Shown in pieces: positions 13,448 through 29,230 of a stretch of DNA of 64,000 bases. The position numbers and the translations under genes were made by a program. This stretch comes from Syngnathus acus (lineage: Eukaryota; Chordata; Actinopteri; Syngnathiformes; Syngnathidae). Below the pieces are notes generated by a model. It had not been told where the DNA came from. It saw only the letters and a program-made list of their open reading frames with translations, and ran no database searches. Location: contig NC_051092.1 in NCBI RefSeq assembly GCF_901709675.1, positions 12,522,491 to 12,586,490 on the forward strand, in the 5' to 3' direction. Position 1 is the stretch's first letter. Every line of letters begins with the position of its first letter.

Positions 13448-15006
13448 GTTATGAAGAGTGTTAGAAGGATGTTTTTTTTTTTTTACATAAACATTCAGAA
13501 CTGAAAGGAAACAAAGGCAAGATTGTTTTGTGGGTAGTGCAACTAAGATCTCCATTTATATGCTCCCCAGACGGATTATCTGTGTTCATCACATTCCCCA
13601 TTAACAATGAGGTGTTTTGGGACTCCCATCAATTTGAAATGTGGATATCCAGTTTCCCTGCACAACTAAAAAAGGGGTTGTTTTCCTGACTCATGGGGTT
13701 GTTAACCAACTTGCTGGGTAGCTGTGGACTTTGATCAGGTTGAGTTCTGTTCCATTACAAGTTTGATCTAGTCCATGACTAAATTGGCCCCAAAAAAATT
13801 CGACATTCAAAAAAAACTGCACATGAGACGCCAGATAACAGATAACTTGGAAAATTCTAAAGTTGGTGCACTCAAAAGTCCAGGTACCCCACTACTATCT
13901 GACAAACAGCCAAGCTTCACTAATATCACCGACCTGCATCTACATAGCAACAGACACATAGTATTTCCCTCACCCACAAATTTAACTGAAAGGCCAGAAA
14001 AGAAGTAATGAGATTCTCGGTTTTCTCACTTTATATTGCCCAATGGCTGAATCGTGATCAGTGTTGAGCTTGCTTGCACTACACGAAAGATGACATATTG
14101 TTTGCTCACATTTGGCTCAAGTTGCACGGCAACCGCACACCATCTTGTGCTTCACAGACTGCAGTCATCCACTCCATCCTGTCATTTTCTCCAATATGTA
14201 ACAGCGCAATGTGGCACAGCAATATGTTTGTCTGCTTTGGTATGTGTGTGATGGGGTGCCTTTATGCATGACGGCTGAATTTTGCTCATTTCCATTAGCG
14301 GCTGGCTGACTGGCTGTACCGCACCGTCACCTGCTGCGTGATTGCTGTGACCCAGAACAGTGTGTAGTCAAACTTTACCTTTTTTTCCCACCTGAAATTA
14401 GCATCTTTGCAATCATTTGTAAGGTGTAATGACTAGTTTAGCTTTAGGTTCATTGTTTGTTGTTTTTATTATCCTGTTTGGTTTCACATTGGGCACAGTG
14501 TGGTAACATAATCAGAGAGTATTTAAAATTAAACATAAGAATTTACCAGCAGTAAATGCAATAGTAGCTAAAGGATTCTCAAATGCTCCAGTCTGTTCTT
14601 TTTAGGATCACTTATTTTTCTTGGTAAGTGAATGATGCAGGTAAGTCCAACAGTAACAGTCAAGGATATCCAATTCTCACCTCTCGGAGACTCTTCAAGT
14701 CCGTTGCAACCTGCCGATGACACGTTGAGGAACTGTATCGATCGATTATCATGATGAAGGTGACTGTTAAAATACCAATTGTAATCAAACGCCAAATATT
14801 TTGGTCCATTCATGGATCGAAGCTGCGTGTCATCAGTAGGTTGCAACAGAGATGCATCCAAATAGCAAGCGTCACTGACATCCACGAACATTTTCATGGA
14901 TTAAAAACTTGTAAATTTTGCCATTCAGCTCTTGCATGTTTTACGAAAAGTACTGAAAATCCAAAAAGTGGGAAACGTGCATTCAAAAGTTTGGAGAAGG
15001 TTCAAA
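13448..15006. other. Intergenic, nothing recognised
   Basis: Unique-looking non-coding DNA. Open frames are short and have no recognisable domains or bounded exons. Confidence 0.55.
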
Positions 15007-15232
15007 TACCGTATTTTCCGCACTATAAGGCGTACCTAAAAACCTCCAATTTTCTCAAAAGCCGACAGTGCGCCTTATAATCCGGTGCGCCTTATATATG
15101 GACCAATATTGAGCCACTACAGCAGGCGTGTCCAAATATATGGATTTATATATGGACAAAGTTTTCAAATGGGCCATTCATTGAAGGTGCGCCTTATAAT
15201 CCGGTGCGTCTTATAGTGCGGAAAATACGGTA
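15007..15232 (+). mobile_element. Family-2 inverted-repeat element, short copy
   Basis: The left end is TA-CCGTATTTTCCGCACTATA and the right end is TATAGTGCGGAAAATACGG-TA, a long perfect inverted repeat. The sub-terminal motif GTGCGCCTTATAATCCGG plus TGCGCCTTATATATGGA is present on both sides. The copy is 226 bp, a deletion derivative of the longer copies at 19321 and 28817, with TA at both flanks. Confidence 0.85.
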
Positions 15233-16884
15233 AATTCACCTGTAAAAGTTAGGGTGCATTTTAAGATCATCTACAAATTGATCTGAAAGCCCAGTCTCCT
15301 TAACTTTTGTAAATAGTTAGTATTCATTAAGCTTCTAGAGTGAAATGTTTCCCACTCTTAATTAGTACCATTGTAGTATTTCTATATTTGGATCAACATC
15401 TGTCTAATGTCACATTTGGTATCACAACAGGCACAGTGTCTGCCAGAGCCACAAGCAGCTGGTTCCAACCTTCAACTTAGCCCTGTCACAAGCATTCTCT
15501 GGAGGCTATTTTGGTGAAAGAAAAACATGGTGTTCGCTTGAAACCGCAGACAAAAATGTGTGTTTATAACAGAGAGAACTTGTTCAACACCTCAGCGGCA
15601 CGTAAATTGCACATTTTCAATCAATGTCCAACTGTGTCATCTTCTATCGGCGAGGCCAACCACGTGGATGCTAATGAATTCTTGCGTCTAAACAGCAGGT
15701 TGTGGCTGAGAGTTGGCCCTCCATCCACACATTGACAACCAACGGCACTCACGTTGATTATAATGGAGCCACATGAGATATAACCACTCCAGATATTTGG
15801 AATAAATTAATTTGTGATGAACATAATAGAAAAGTTAACATTTGTGCAACTTGTGATATCAGTGAGAGTAAACGAGAAATCATATTTACAAGTCAAGGCT
15901 GATATTGTTTTTTGCTTTAATTGCATAGATGCCCTGCTGGAATCAATGTTCTTGCTCAACTAGTGTCCCCCCACTACAGGGTTTGCGGCACAATTTCTCA
16001 GTTCACTTTTTGTAATATTTTAATGGACTGGTTGAATCTCCCTCTTTGATTTTTTTAAACTTGTATTTCAATTCCAGTGTTATATTGTGCAGATGAATTT
16101 AGCCAGGAATAAGTGCATGATGACAGAAGATTGAGAGTCAACGGAACTTCTGCTGGTTATTGTCAAGTAGTGTGGAGTACACTGCTTCAAAAACCCTCTG
16201 AAGTATTTTGCAATAATGACAAAGCAGCTGAATTCAGGGTAGAATAATTTCATAAAGTTCAATCATGAAAACCACAAATTACCTAAGGCAAAATATTTTT
16301 TGTTATAGTAAATCAAGTGTTTGGACATTTTGTGCGAAATCCTACCTAAATTATTGTGTGAACCGTGATTTATTTAAAAAAAAAAAAAAAAAAAAAAGAC
16401 TATTATAAAGCTAAGCTGTTATGACCATAATAAATTATGCTCGCTGTATTTTAAACATGTTGGACAAGGAAGAGAAGTACTCCCATAGCGTATTCAAACC
16501 ATGCTATAATACTACCCAACTAATAGAAAAGCTGTTGCATTTCCTTTTTGATTGCATGTTATTTGATGGAGAACCCTTGACCTACCCTTGATGGCAGTTG
16601 TCTATGACGTCATGGCAATCCCCTGACGCGATCGCATGGGAATTACAGTACATGGCAAAATAATACATTCCATTTATTAGCTTGTGTTTATTGATCTCCA
16701 TGTGAGATGACCTGCAAGCAAGCATCCCTCATCTACCAAAAGTGATACTATACATCATGTTAATACAGGGTGTGTTTGAAATATTGATTGGAACTTGTCC
16801 ATGTGTATTCATCTAGAGCACTTCTAACATGACCAGGACTCCATAACGTCCTGCCCATGAGCAATTCATAACATCCAATCTATA
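15233..16884. other. Intergenic, nothing recognised
   Basis: Non-coding. There is an A run at 16376-16396 and a CRE palindrome (TGACGTCA) at 16605-16612. No exon or RNA gene was seen. Confidence 0.55.
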
Positions 16885-17090
16885 TACCGTATTTTCCAGA
16901 CTATAAGCTGCTACTTACTGAACAAGCTTTGAAGCCTGCGATTTATAGTCCAGTGCGGCTTATCTATGGATTTCTCATTATTTTGATTACATTGTATAAA
17001 TTGCGCATATTCGCTTACATTAAATTAATTATTAAAGCATTAAAACATGTGCAGTTTATAGTCCGATGTGGCTTTTATATGAACAAAACA
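16885..17090 (+). mobile_element. Family-2-related inverted-repeat element, decayed, right end lost
   Basis: The left tip is TA-CCGTATTTTCCAGACTATA. It is followed by degenerate sub-terminal motifs: GATTTATAGTCCAGTGCGGC, then TTATAGTCCGATGTGGCTTT near 17055. The matching right terminus is missing, so this copy is older or truncated. The right limit is approximate. Confidence 0.6.
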
Positions 17091-19320
17091 GGATTTAGTA
17101 CGGCTGACTCATCCTGGCACTCTTGCTCACAAAGCTCTCTAATTTTGCAGTAGTCTCTTAATTTCAGAGCAGGATATAAATACATGATGTTTTAGCCTGT
17201 TTGAGAAATTAAGAATGTCAACGTGGCCATTTTCGTGTTTGATATTGCTGTGTGTGGCCCTCGGAGGAATAAGTTTGGACATTCCGTTGTAGACCTTGCC
17301 ATAGGAGGATAACAGGGATGGTCAATCACAAAGTATAATAGAAAGTGGATAAAGGGGACAAAAAATAATCTGGATCACAAAAATGAGAGGGGAAAAAGGT
17401 GACAACCAAGCGGAGAGCAAAGCAAAGCCAGAGGCAAAGTCACCACTCTCATTTCCGCGATGGCTGCATTGGCGGGTGGGCTGAAGTGACGGGTGGAGAC
17501 ACTCAACACCTCAGAGCAAAGCCAACAGCCCAGTGACGTGACCTTTGTGACTTAAGTGCCACTTTTGCTTGGACTTCCATCCCCAACAACTGGTTCAAAT
17601 AGCACCGCGGATATGAGTTAACAAAATTGCTCAAGCCCATTACAAAAAGACTATAATTATACCAAGGCAGCTGTCGCAATTACATTGTAGTCGAGGAGTG
17701 CGGCCCCCTCACAGCAAAAGAACCTTTCCTTTCTTACTGTCATATGTATTCGTCTTATGGGCATCTGGGTAATCCTCAAGCCCCGGCAAACTCAAGACCA
17801 GCTCTGTCTCATCACCAAAGACGATCAAGCGTATCTTGCTGAATGGATTTTTCCCACTTCCATTTTAACAGAAAATGTGTCCAAAAGAAAAGAATGTTCT
17901 TCTCTTTTTATTGATATTACAAGGCCCTTGACCAAATTCCTTCTTTTGAAAAAATTAAAAAACAAATATTATACATGTGTGGCAATAATTGTAAACATTA
18001 TGTCATGCCTGAAATTACTTTCAGCGCAAAGAAAGGTTTAATGACAGTTGCGCAATACACATGTGCTATCTTGCCTTCACACGTCTTTGTTGCTGGGGCG
18101 AGGTAATCTTCTTAATCATGGGGAGATTCTCACAGGAAGGTATTCTAATAAAGCCAACTACCCCACCTTCTGCCGTTAGCAGTGACGGATATTAGTTTGG
18201 GAGATGGGTCGCTTAAAAAGTCCGGTGCATCATACAGTACATGATGTTCTTTCGTACCCCAAAGATGTGCCGTTTGGGAAGTAAAATAGCCACCTTATAT
18301 GAATGTATATTTACAACTCAAAAGCTATAAAATTGTTAATGTAGATGTTTCCTTCAAACAAGTAATGGACAGTTTTGGATTTTTGATTATTAAGAGCCTA
18401 GCCTTTAATTGCCAGACATTCCGGATGGTGTTTGCCTCCACTGTGATATTTAACAAGCTGTCTGCAGGCTTGTGAGTGGCTAGAGAAGTAAAAGTCATTA
18501 GTGTTCCTTATTCCATATTTCCTCTGTGCTTGAGGGAAGGTCATTAGCACTGCACCCTATGTCAAAAGCGCCTTTGCACTGGTTCAATTGCTTTCCATGC
18601 GCTCGTGTCATTCATTTCTGGAGCGCCTTGGCACAAGGGAACCAGCTGAGATAAGGTCGGATCGCAAATGAAGAGGTCGGCTGTTTTCGTTTGAGCAACG
18701 GGTCAACGCGGGCCCTTTTGGTTGTCTGTGCGATCAAACATCTTATTCAGCACCTCCGTGACTGCTTGCGGTCGGTACCGGTAGCAAAAGATGGCTCGTG
18801 TTCGACATATGCTTAAATGAGTTTCTTGGAATGCGACAGAATGATTTGTTTTACTTGATGAGGGCAAAGAGTTAAGCACATCATTCCTCCGTGATTCCAT
18901 TTGGGTGTTTGCATAGTTGCACAATCTTGTTATCGTTGCAGAGGAAGGGGCTACAAAATGAGGTATCGTCTCAATTTGCACATTGCTACTTGAGCAAAAC
19001 ACTATTTGCCGTCTGAAGCGATATTTCAATGAATTTTTATGCTCAAATTGAAATCTAGACCTTGCTGAGTTTTTTTTTCATGTTAAATTACATTCCTGAA
19101 TTATAGTTACTCCCACTTGGCCCTGAGTTTGTTGTCATAAATATGTTTAGAAAACAAAGAATGATTACATTGAGACAAAGTAATCACTCCTAATATTTAT
19201 TCAACTGCTGAGACTAACTATTCAGAATTAGGCAATTGTGATTAATATCAAACTGGGGTTTTAAAACTAAATAAAATGGCTGTTATTAAAAGAATGCACA
19301 GGATTTGCTCAAAAAGACTG
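17091..19320. other. Intergenic, nothing recognised
   Basis: Mixed-composition non-coding DNA. Open frames under 110 codons show no domain, and no splice-bounded conserved exon was found. Confidence 0.5.
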
Positions 19321-20153
19321 TACCGTATTTTCCGGACTATAAGGCGCACCTAAAAACCTAAAATTTTCTCAAAAGCCGACAGTGCGCCTTATAGTCCAGT
19401 GCGCCTTATATATGGATCAATTGATGAATTTGTTGATCCATACCGGTTGTACACAGTGCGCAGCCAAAATGTTTCAGTACGTTTTAGTACGACTAGTAAA
19501 TTACAAGGTCGCATCGCTTCCCAACATTACGGCAACTGTAGTCAGGGGGCGTCACCGAATAGCTGTTGTACCCGCGAGGCTATTTCATTTCAAAATAGGC
19601 TGCTCCGTTAATGTTTCGAGTAAATTTACGGATTGAAATGGAAGGGAAACATAGGTAAGCAGTACCAATGTGTTAGATCGAACTTTAGTCAGTTCCGATC
19701 ATTTTATAGGAGATCGTTTGAGAAACGCGATTGTTTACACTTTGCTGAGGCTCATGGGAGATTGCGAGCTGAGGCTCGTGGGACTTTGCGGATGGCTAAT
19801 GCTATAACGATAGCTGCTATACGTACCAGGCTATTTCATGTCAAAATAGGCTGCTCTGTTAATGTTTCGAGTAAATCTACGGATCGATATGGAAGGGAAA
19901 CATAGGTAAGTAGTACCAATGCGTTAGATCGAACTTTAGTCAGTTCCGATCATTTTATAGGAGATCGTTTGAGAAACGCGATTGTTTACAGAGGGCTCGT
20001 TGGTTATTGGCTAGTGGATGCATACCGCAACCCTAGTCAACCTCAGTTTGTTGCAGTATAGCTTCTATTTTATGCGCCTTATAATCCGGTGCGCCTTATA
20101 TATGGACAAAGTTTTAAAATGGGCCGTTCATTGAAGGTGCGCCTTATAACCCG
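19321..20153 (+). mobile_element. Family-2 inverted-repeat element, long copy with internal tandem duplication
   Basis: The left tip is TA-CCGTATTTTCCGGACTATA plus GGCGCACC. Doubled GCGCCTTATA motifs occur near 19385-19415 and again near 20075-20105. The right end stops after GCGCCTTATAACCCG, without the outer tip, so the right terminus is eroded. Inside, a block around 19580-19740 (GGCTGCTCCGTTAATG through GAGAAACGCGATTGTTTACA) recurs at 19831-19990, an offset of 251 bp with few differences. There is no transposase. Confidence 0.75.
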
Positions 20154-22329
<2,176 letters not shown>

Positions 22330-22479
22330 AGTATGGAGGCAATGCTGGCCTCTCTTTATTGTCCCGCAGTAAGAAGATCCTACAGGTGAAACAATATCAG
22401 GCCTTTCAAACGGAGGTGAACACACTCAACTAAGTCACGCTGAGCCAGTCATGAACAGAACAGACAGTATATTAAATGG

Positions 22480-22885
22480 TGTGTGTGTGTGTGCGCGCGT
22501 CCGTGCGTGTGTGTGTGTGTGTGTGTATGTTGACTGACTACCTCCTGTGTGGCTGGAAAGCAGGAGACATGCCTGTCAGCACCGGTCAGTCATTAGCCTT
22601 CAGTGTATGTGTGTGTGTGTGCGTGCGTGTGTGTGTGTGTGTGCGCGTACGTGCGTGCGTGCGTGCGTGTCAGCGGAGGGCAGGTTCAAAGGTCATGTGC
22701 GGAGCGGAATGGCTTCACTGGAGAGGTAAGTTTGAAGAGGAAATTGGTTAAACAACACAAAAGATCACTTTTTAAACAATGTGTAAACTCTCCCTCTCTA
22801 AACAGAAGTGATGCACACTTGCATGAATAATTGAATACTAAGCGTGCGCGTGCGCGCAAGCGTGCGTGCATGTGTGTGCGCGTTT
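22480..22885. repeat. Imperfect GT/GC alternating tracts
   Basis: Three further alternating purine-pyrimidine blocks: about 22482-22528 (GTGTGTGCGCGCGTCCGTGC then GT), about 22605-22670 (GTGTGTGCGTGC ... GCGCGTACGTGCGTGC) and about 22840-22885 (GTGCGCGTGCGCGC then GTGCGTGC). With the preceding (TG)73 they form a 700-bp zone rich in Z-DNA-prone sequence. The intervening DNA is unique. Confidence 0.85.
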
Positions 22886-25800
22886 GAGCGTGCCAGAGTT
22901 TTCTCTCAAATGAGCTGTTTTGTCACAGAAAAAGTCCGCGAAATTCCATTCCTTTGTTGGCAATTTTCCAGGTCCGAATTAGGGGTAGAAGGTTTTGCGT
23001 CTGATAATTACCACCTCTAAGCAGTGGCGTGACATTGTTATCAGCGCAGTTACACACACACGCAGACATACACACACAAGCTGCCCCAATTATATTCCTC
23101 TCACCCTCCCACCTGAGAAGGGCAATGCAATGCAATGCCTGCCACTCATGGCAATGAGCTTCCCGGCTATTTAACAGTCTGTGAATCAGCCCTCCTCCAA
23201 ACTGATGTGGCCTGTAATTGAGCTCCCCCTAAAAATACAAAACACAATAAATAACATATTCATAGCTGTGACGAGGGTCACCTTCAAGCAAAGTTGATTC
23301 TTTCTCGGCCGGAGATTTTTTTTTTTTTAAATAGCTTATTAAGCTTCATGAACTGGAGTAAGTGCAGAAGACCTTCAGACCTATCATCTAAGACAACCAT
23401 CTTCAAACAGAGATAGGAGGGGGTGGTAACAAAAAATGGATGGAAGTAGGTACCATGTGGTGGGAAAATTGTTTGGTCAGCATCCTTTTGAATGTTAACA
23501 ATACATACGTATATTTGATTTTCCTCACAATCGACGCATGTTTTCCTTTATTCCGCTTTAAAAGAATGCACAACCTCTCTCCATGGAGCTCTTTATTCAG
23601 TGTGTTGTGTTCCTAACGCCATCACGACTTTATCCCCTTGTGTAGCTATTTTCCTCTTTCCAGTTATTTTGTGTGACACTTCTATTCTGTTGACAGCACA
23701 GGACTTGATGTACATTTCCATCTGTCTCCCCGAGGATCGTGTTAGACTGCGTTGTCAGAAAAAAAATAAAGAAGATGCCTGCCTTTAAACCATGAATAAA
23801 GAACACAATAGTAGCCTCCGAGCCCAAAAGAAAGCGTTCCAGGCCACAGCGCGCTCTGGTGATGACGCCTATTAATCATTGTTGTTTGAAAACGTTGAGC
23901 AGCGGCATATTTCAGCAGACGTGGGGGCATATTAAAGAGTCATTTCACAAGCTGACAAAGGACAATCAGGCTCACAGTGATCACCAGTGACGGGATGCAT
24001 TTTTGTTTTAGATTAGCATTCCCATTTGATTTGGGGCGACAATGACAGCGGGAAGGAAGTGACATCACAATATACTTCAAAACCGAGCTGAAGGCCCTTC
24101 AGATTGACACAAGTTGAATTTAGTTGGAGAGCGAAGACCCATTTACAGAGAGTGCTGGATTGACATCAGAATTTCGATCCTCCAGCCACGAAGACGAAAA
24201 ATGGCTTTGTTGTCGGTGTAACTAAAAACAGCCAATGTATACAATCGTGTTGACAAAAAACAGCTCTCCGTTGAACTGCAAGTATACTCCATGCATTGGG
24301 CCTGTGAGTAACAAGGACAGCATTTGTAAGATCCGTGAGACAAGCGAGAAGCAGCTTCAGCACCGCGAGACGAGCAATGCGGGTAGACGAGATCAAGCGT
24401 GACACAAAAAAATAGGATTTCATTTGTGGGCATTGCAATGCTAATCGATTCAAGCTATGGCAGCTGACATGCACTGTGATGACCTGAGTCACTATTCTGT
24501 GAGTCTCTATGGTTAAGTGCTCGCCATGCTAATTCAAAGTCAAGAATGCAATTAGATACTTTGCGACGCTGTACTTGCTAATTCATTTACGTTCATTAAG
24601 CTGCCGGCTTCCCCGCCAAATGGATTTCACGCAATTAAGCCGAACCGATGCCGGAAATGGCAACGAGAATGATGAGCTGCTGCTCTCTGCTACTCGAGTC
24701 AGCGGGGACACTGACGCGGCCTCACAATGAAGCGAAGAAATTCCGATGTGGAAATTTCATCACTAATTCGATCTTCTGCCAGAGTTAATGAGGAGAGCAT
24801 TGGCAATAAACTCACCATTTAGGGGAAAGAACAAACATTTCACACGTCAAAGAAATCCCTCGTGTTCATTATAATATGGAAATCACATTTAGCTATGCAA
24901 AATGTTACTTTAGAATAATATATTGAAAGTTATTGGAGCAGTGAGGCAAATTTCTTTTTTATTATTATTGTTGTTGTAGACTGGCTTTGCCTGTGGAAAG
25001 TATTTTCATGCACATAACCAACATCAAACAAAATAACTGTCTATGGAGGGAGGAGGGACAAAAAGCAAAAGGAGAGTGCTTGATGCACGGTACTTTGGAT
25101 GAAGTACCGGAACAGTGTACCCTGCTAATAGGATAATCCCAGTGCCCAGCATGAGTAGCAAAGTCAGCCATGTTTACCAGCAGCTGATCAAGATAACCTC
25201 TCACACTGGCAAAACCTAATTGTGGGGCTTGCTCATGCATTTTGCATTTATTATAGTACGCCCCTCTCAAGTCATTAGCGTGATCTGCTTGCATACTGTA
25301 AAAGAGCAAAAGCGCTGAAGCTGCTAATGAAGAGCCCGACAATCTTGTTTACATCTTCCCGTGTGAAATGTATTCTGCAAGTGTTTATCTGTTTGATATC
25401 ATTTTGTTCCATGTGAAGAGTATAAATTGTGAATTAATTTCAATATATTAGGAGTTAGAAAGTAAGTCACAGTTAGCACGAAGTACCGAGATGCAACTAA
25501 GGGCACGATTGGTTAAGATCTGGGAACAATTTATCCATTCATCTATTTATTTTCTGAACCAATTTATACTCATGTAAGTACAAAAAAAAAAGGTTATTGA
25601 GTTTGAACTCGTACAAGAGAAACAGTTTGAAGTGACTAAGGCACAACATTGTGATGAGCCTTAATGATCTGATGATAATAATGATCTGATGATAATGATG
25701 TTGTTTGCGGGTCAGTATATTAAATAATGTATAATAATGTAAAGATAAACCTGTTTGCTGATAAAAATGAAAAAAAGAGTGTAGCAGTTTTTCCATGTGA

Positions 25801-28117
25801 ATGTGTGCCAAGGTCAATCACAGTGTTAGTCGCTGACTGCAATTCGTTTGCAATTGTTCAAATCAGTCGCATTGGAACGTATACTCTTGGTGTGTAGCAG
25901 ACCTTAGACAACACAAGTGACGACTGATTGGAAAATGGAAAAAAAACAATTTACGTCTATCAAGAGGTGTTTGGGGCGAATATAGAATTGTCGAGGCAAT
26001 ACCACACTCATGACAGATGATGACCAATTCTGACGGAGCTGTTTACGGTCAGAGTGGAGCACCTCAGGACAAGCGAATCTCAAGGTGACGATGACGATAA
26101 ATCTTCATAGCCAAATCCCACTTTCGGAATTGAGCTCATGTAACACTTATTGGAATATGTCTGGATTGCCGCTCTTGGGCATGGATCTACTCATCATATC
26201 GCCACATATGCGGGTAAACTCATTTTTCCATGGGAGCCGTCGCTGTGGATTGCTCAGAAGTGGAGGTCTGAGGTGGCGTGTCAGTCTGAAAAGGAATAAA
26301 TCACTTCTGGAGCTTGGCTGCGTGGCAGAGAATGAGACTGGAGGGTAAAGCAGCAGCCACGTGGGCGACTCAGGCCACCTCGCTTTTTAATACCACCAGG
26401 CAGGTCCAAAAGGAAATGGTCAGTGGATCACTGAAGATGACTCAATCTGGCAACATGTGTCAAGTGGGAGTAAGCCACATATGTGCAAGTCATATATCTT
26501 AAGGTTCAAGTTCCAAGTATGTCTTGGAGTTACTGTGGCAAAAATCAAGCAAGTCAAGTCCCTACTAGAGATAATGGAAGTCGACTTGAATGTGATGAAT
26601 AGTCGAGTGTCGACCTCTTCGATATTTTTTCACTACAGTACACTTGTGCTTTATATTTTGGGGGAAGATAAATTTGCAGATTTTGCAGAAAACCATGCTG
26701 CCACTTTTTTGGTCAAATATTAGGTAAATTGGTTTTATCGGGAAATTATTGTGCATGCTGCATTATTGGCCATAACATTTTGCGGACAAAGCCAGAGCGT
26801 CACTTCGCACCGCTGCCCTCATTCATCGCAGCCAGTCCCGCATCTTAGCCGGTATGAATCTTTTAAGACTCGCGGTAATCGGACGAGCCAGAGCTAGCGA
26901 CCCGCAACTAACTTCAACGCTCATCCACAATCAGTTCTTGTTTTTAATACTCTCTGACCCACGCAGACACAGGAAGACTGTGTCAGCAACACACAAGTAT
27001 TTTAGTCTGGCAGTGGACCAGTGAGTCAAAGGTCCTCTGACATTTGACCACTTTGGACTCAACTCCTTCACAAACCCAAACCAGTCTCTGTATTGTCTTA
27101 ATTCTGTATTGTCTTGTCAAAAAAAACATATAGTCAACATTAAGCAGAGTTCATGTTTGACCAGATATCAGGAGTTAAGATAGCTTACCAGTTTTGCGAG
27201 TTTTATAGTGATGGAAGACATTAGATGTCATTAGTGCTGGGCGATATGGCCCTCAAGTCTGACTTGAGTCAAATCATCTGACTAGACTCGGCCCCCACTT
27301 AGAATATATTGAAATAACAGTTGCAATGTCCAGTGACAATTTTTCGAATACAGTAGATAATGGCAGCTTGTCTCCGCCTCCGAGTTTGGAACAATGACAA
27401 CACGAATGTGCGTGTTAATAATGTCAATATTAGCCCAGCAGCTTCTCAAACATTAATGAGTTCCTGGGCTCGCGTTGCTCCGCCGAGGCCTGTTAGATTT
27501 CACTGCATGATTCCGCTCACTCGCTCTTCCAGCGTCTGTTGTGCCAGATAGCGCCTCGGCCATGGTTGCCAACACGTACTTTGTCGTCGCTCCCCAAGCG
27601 CACGAGCCAGACGCACAATGACTTTCATCATAAGGACCGCTTGATCTCCACTCAAACAGGGATGGCCACAAAATGTGCCTTGAGCAAATAACTCGAGCTG
27701 TCACTGTAGAATATTCTATCTCTTTTGGAAATACCAAACGCTCACTTTTGATTGACACGGTGCTTCATTTCCGTAAAACACTCTGCAGAATGTTTGCACT
27801 TTGTATTTTATGCACACATTACCTTAGCTCTATATTGTGGTCACCAAAAATAAAACAAACAAAAAAACATTTCATGTCTGAGGCTCCACACAGATGATAA
27901 TTGACAGATTCTGGTTGGAATGGATGACAAATAGCAAAATAAATGGAGGTTTCATTTCTCTGAGCAGAAAGCCTTTGCAAATGCAACTTGTGATCCTTTA
28001 GCGCCCACTAGCGCTCATAGGGAAGATTGGGTTTTTTAATGCTCTTGGACAGTGAAACTCTCGGGTTTGCCCAGCAGAAATCAGCCAAATTGAGAAATAT
28101 TCCACAAGACTGGAACC
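22886..28117. other. Intergenic, no gene recognised
   Basis: No splice-bounded exon or RNA gene was recognised. The part at about 24520-24790 contains three TAATTC words (24530, 24579, 24764) and further ATTA cores within 270 bp. The part at 25140-25345 is unusually low in simple sequence and has an octamer-like TTTGCAT word. Both could be conserved regulatory DNA, but that is only a compositional impression. ACTTGA/AAGTC-type degenerate repeats are seen near 26540-26600 and 27250-27290. Confidence 0.45.
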
Positions 28118-28290
28118 GGGTGTCAATATAGGGTCTCAAACTAGGATAGTGATGTCACAGAAGTAGCACATCATTTCAGGTTAAAGGTTTTAATTAGGAT
28201 CTCAATTAGGGTTGGCGTTTCAGATGTGTGAGATTCAGTTTCAAGCCAGGGCTAGAGTTTCAAATTAAATTATTTTGGGGATTCAGAATG
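28118..28290 (+). repeat. Degenerate TTAGGG/TTTCAA minisatellite, block 1
   Basis: Reiterated words of the type AGGGTCTCAAACTAGG, AATTAGGGTTGGCGTTTC and AGGGCTAGAGTTTCAAATTA, spaced at irregular intervals of about 15-25 bp. The exact telomeric hexamer TTAGGG is at 28206-28211. The same degenerate unit returns at 29848-30260. Confidence 0.5.
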
Positions 28291-28816
28291 GTGAGTTAGG
28301 ATGAATCGTTTTGTCCGCAGGCACCTTACACACCCGCACACAAACATTCACACAAAGCTATGAAAGAAGATGTTGAAAAGAGCTCCAAAGCTACTCAACA
28401 CTCGCAAGCTCCATCAAGGGAATGACAAATCAGAAGACTCAGCAATCTATCAGAAGACGCCCACATTGGAAGCCATAAAGATGCAGCTTCCAGACATGCC
28501 AACTGATCTGTGCCTGTGTTGGGTTTACTTCAGCACAGTGCGGCAAATGAGGTAACCTCCTCTGAGATGAGGCCATGGTGTAAAACGGTGCACAACATAT
28601 CAAGATACAGCCCTGAGGTGGGACCATTTAAAAAAAAAAAAAAGTTAGACCAAAGCTTTGAGAAGAGAGGTTCCTCCCAATTTTATGCAGTCATCTTCTC
28701 TCTACATGTTTGATTAAACACAGTCATTGGATTTTCTATACTGCACAGCCAATACCAATTATAATAGAGTGCAATGCAGAGTGGATTAAACAAAAAAATG
28801 AGATCATAATTAGAAT

Positions 28817-29230
28817 TACCGTATTTTCCGGACTATAAGGCGCACCTAAAAACCTAAAATTTTCTCAAAAGCCGACAGTGCGCCTTATAGTCCGGTGCGC
28901 CTTATATATGGACTAAATTCCTAAATCTAAACTGGCCCGAAGCATTGTGTCATGAAATCAATCATAAGTGGCCCGCTGAAGACTATGAATCATGAATCAA
29001 AAAGACTATGGATCATTATTTTGTGATTATAAATTAATTTGTTGCGTTTGAAGTTGCAATAAAAATGATAAAATGGAGAATGATTTGATTTGGATTAAAA
29101 ATCTGACGATGCATTAATGGTGCGCTTTATAGTCCGGTGCGCCTTATATAAGAACAAAGTTTTAAAATGGGCCATTCATTGAAGGTGCGCCTTATAGTCC
29201 GGTGCGCCTTATAGTCCGGAAAATACGGTA
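28817..29230 (+). mobile_element. Family-2 inverted-repeat element, complete copy
   Basis: Tips are TA-CCGTATTTTCCGGACTATA on the left and TATAGTCCGGAAAATACGG-TA on the right, with perfect symmetry. Length is 414 bp. Doubled sub-terminal motifs (GCGCCTTATAGTCCGG then TGCGCCTTATATA) occur on both arms, with an A+T-rich middle and no coding capacity. The flanking TA dinucleotides fit a target duplication. The element lies between two blocks of the same degenerate minisatellite. Confidence 0.9.

Noticed and set aside
28817-29230. Terminator-like or riboswitch-like hairpin
   Set aside because: The perfect terminal symmetry with TA flanks and multiple genomic copies is explained by a transposable element.
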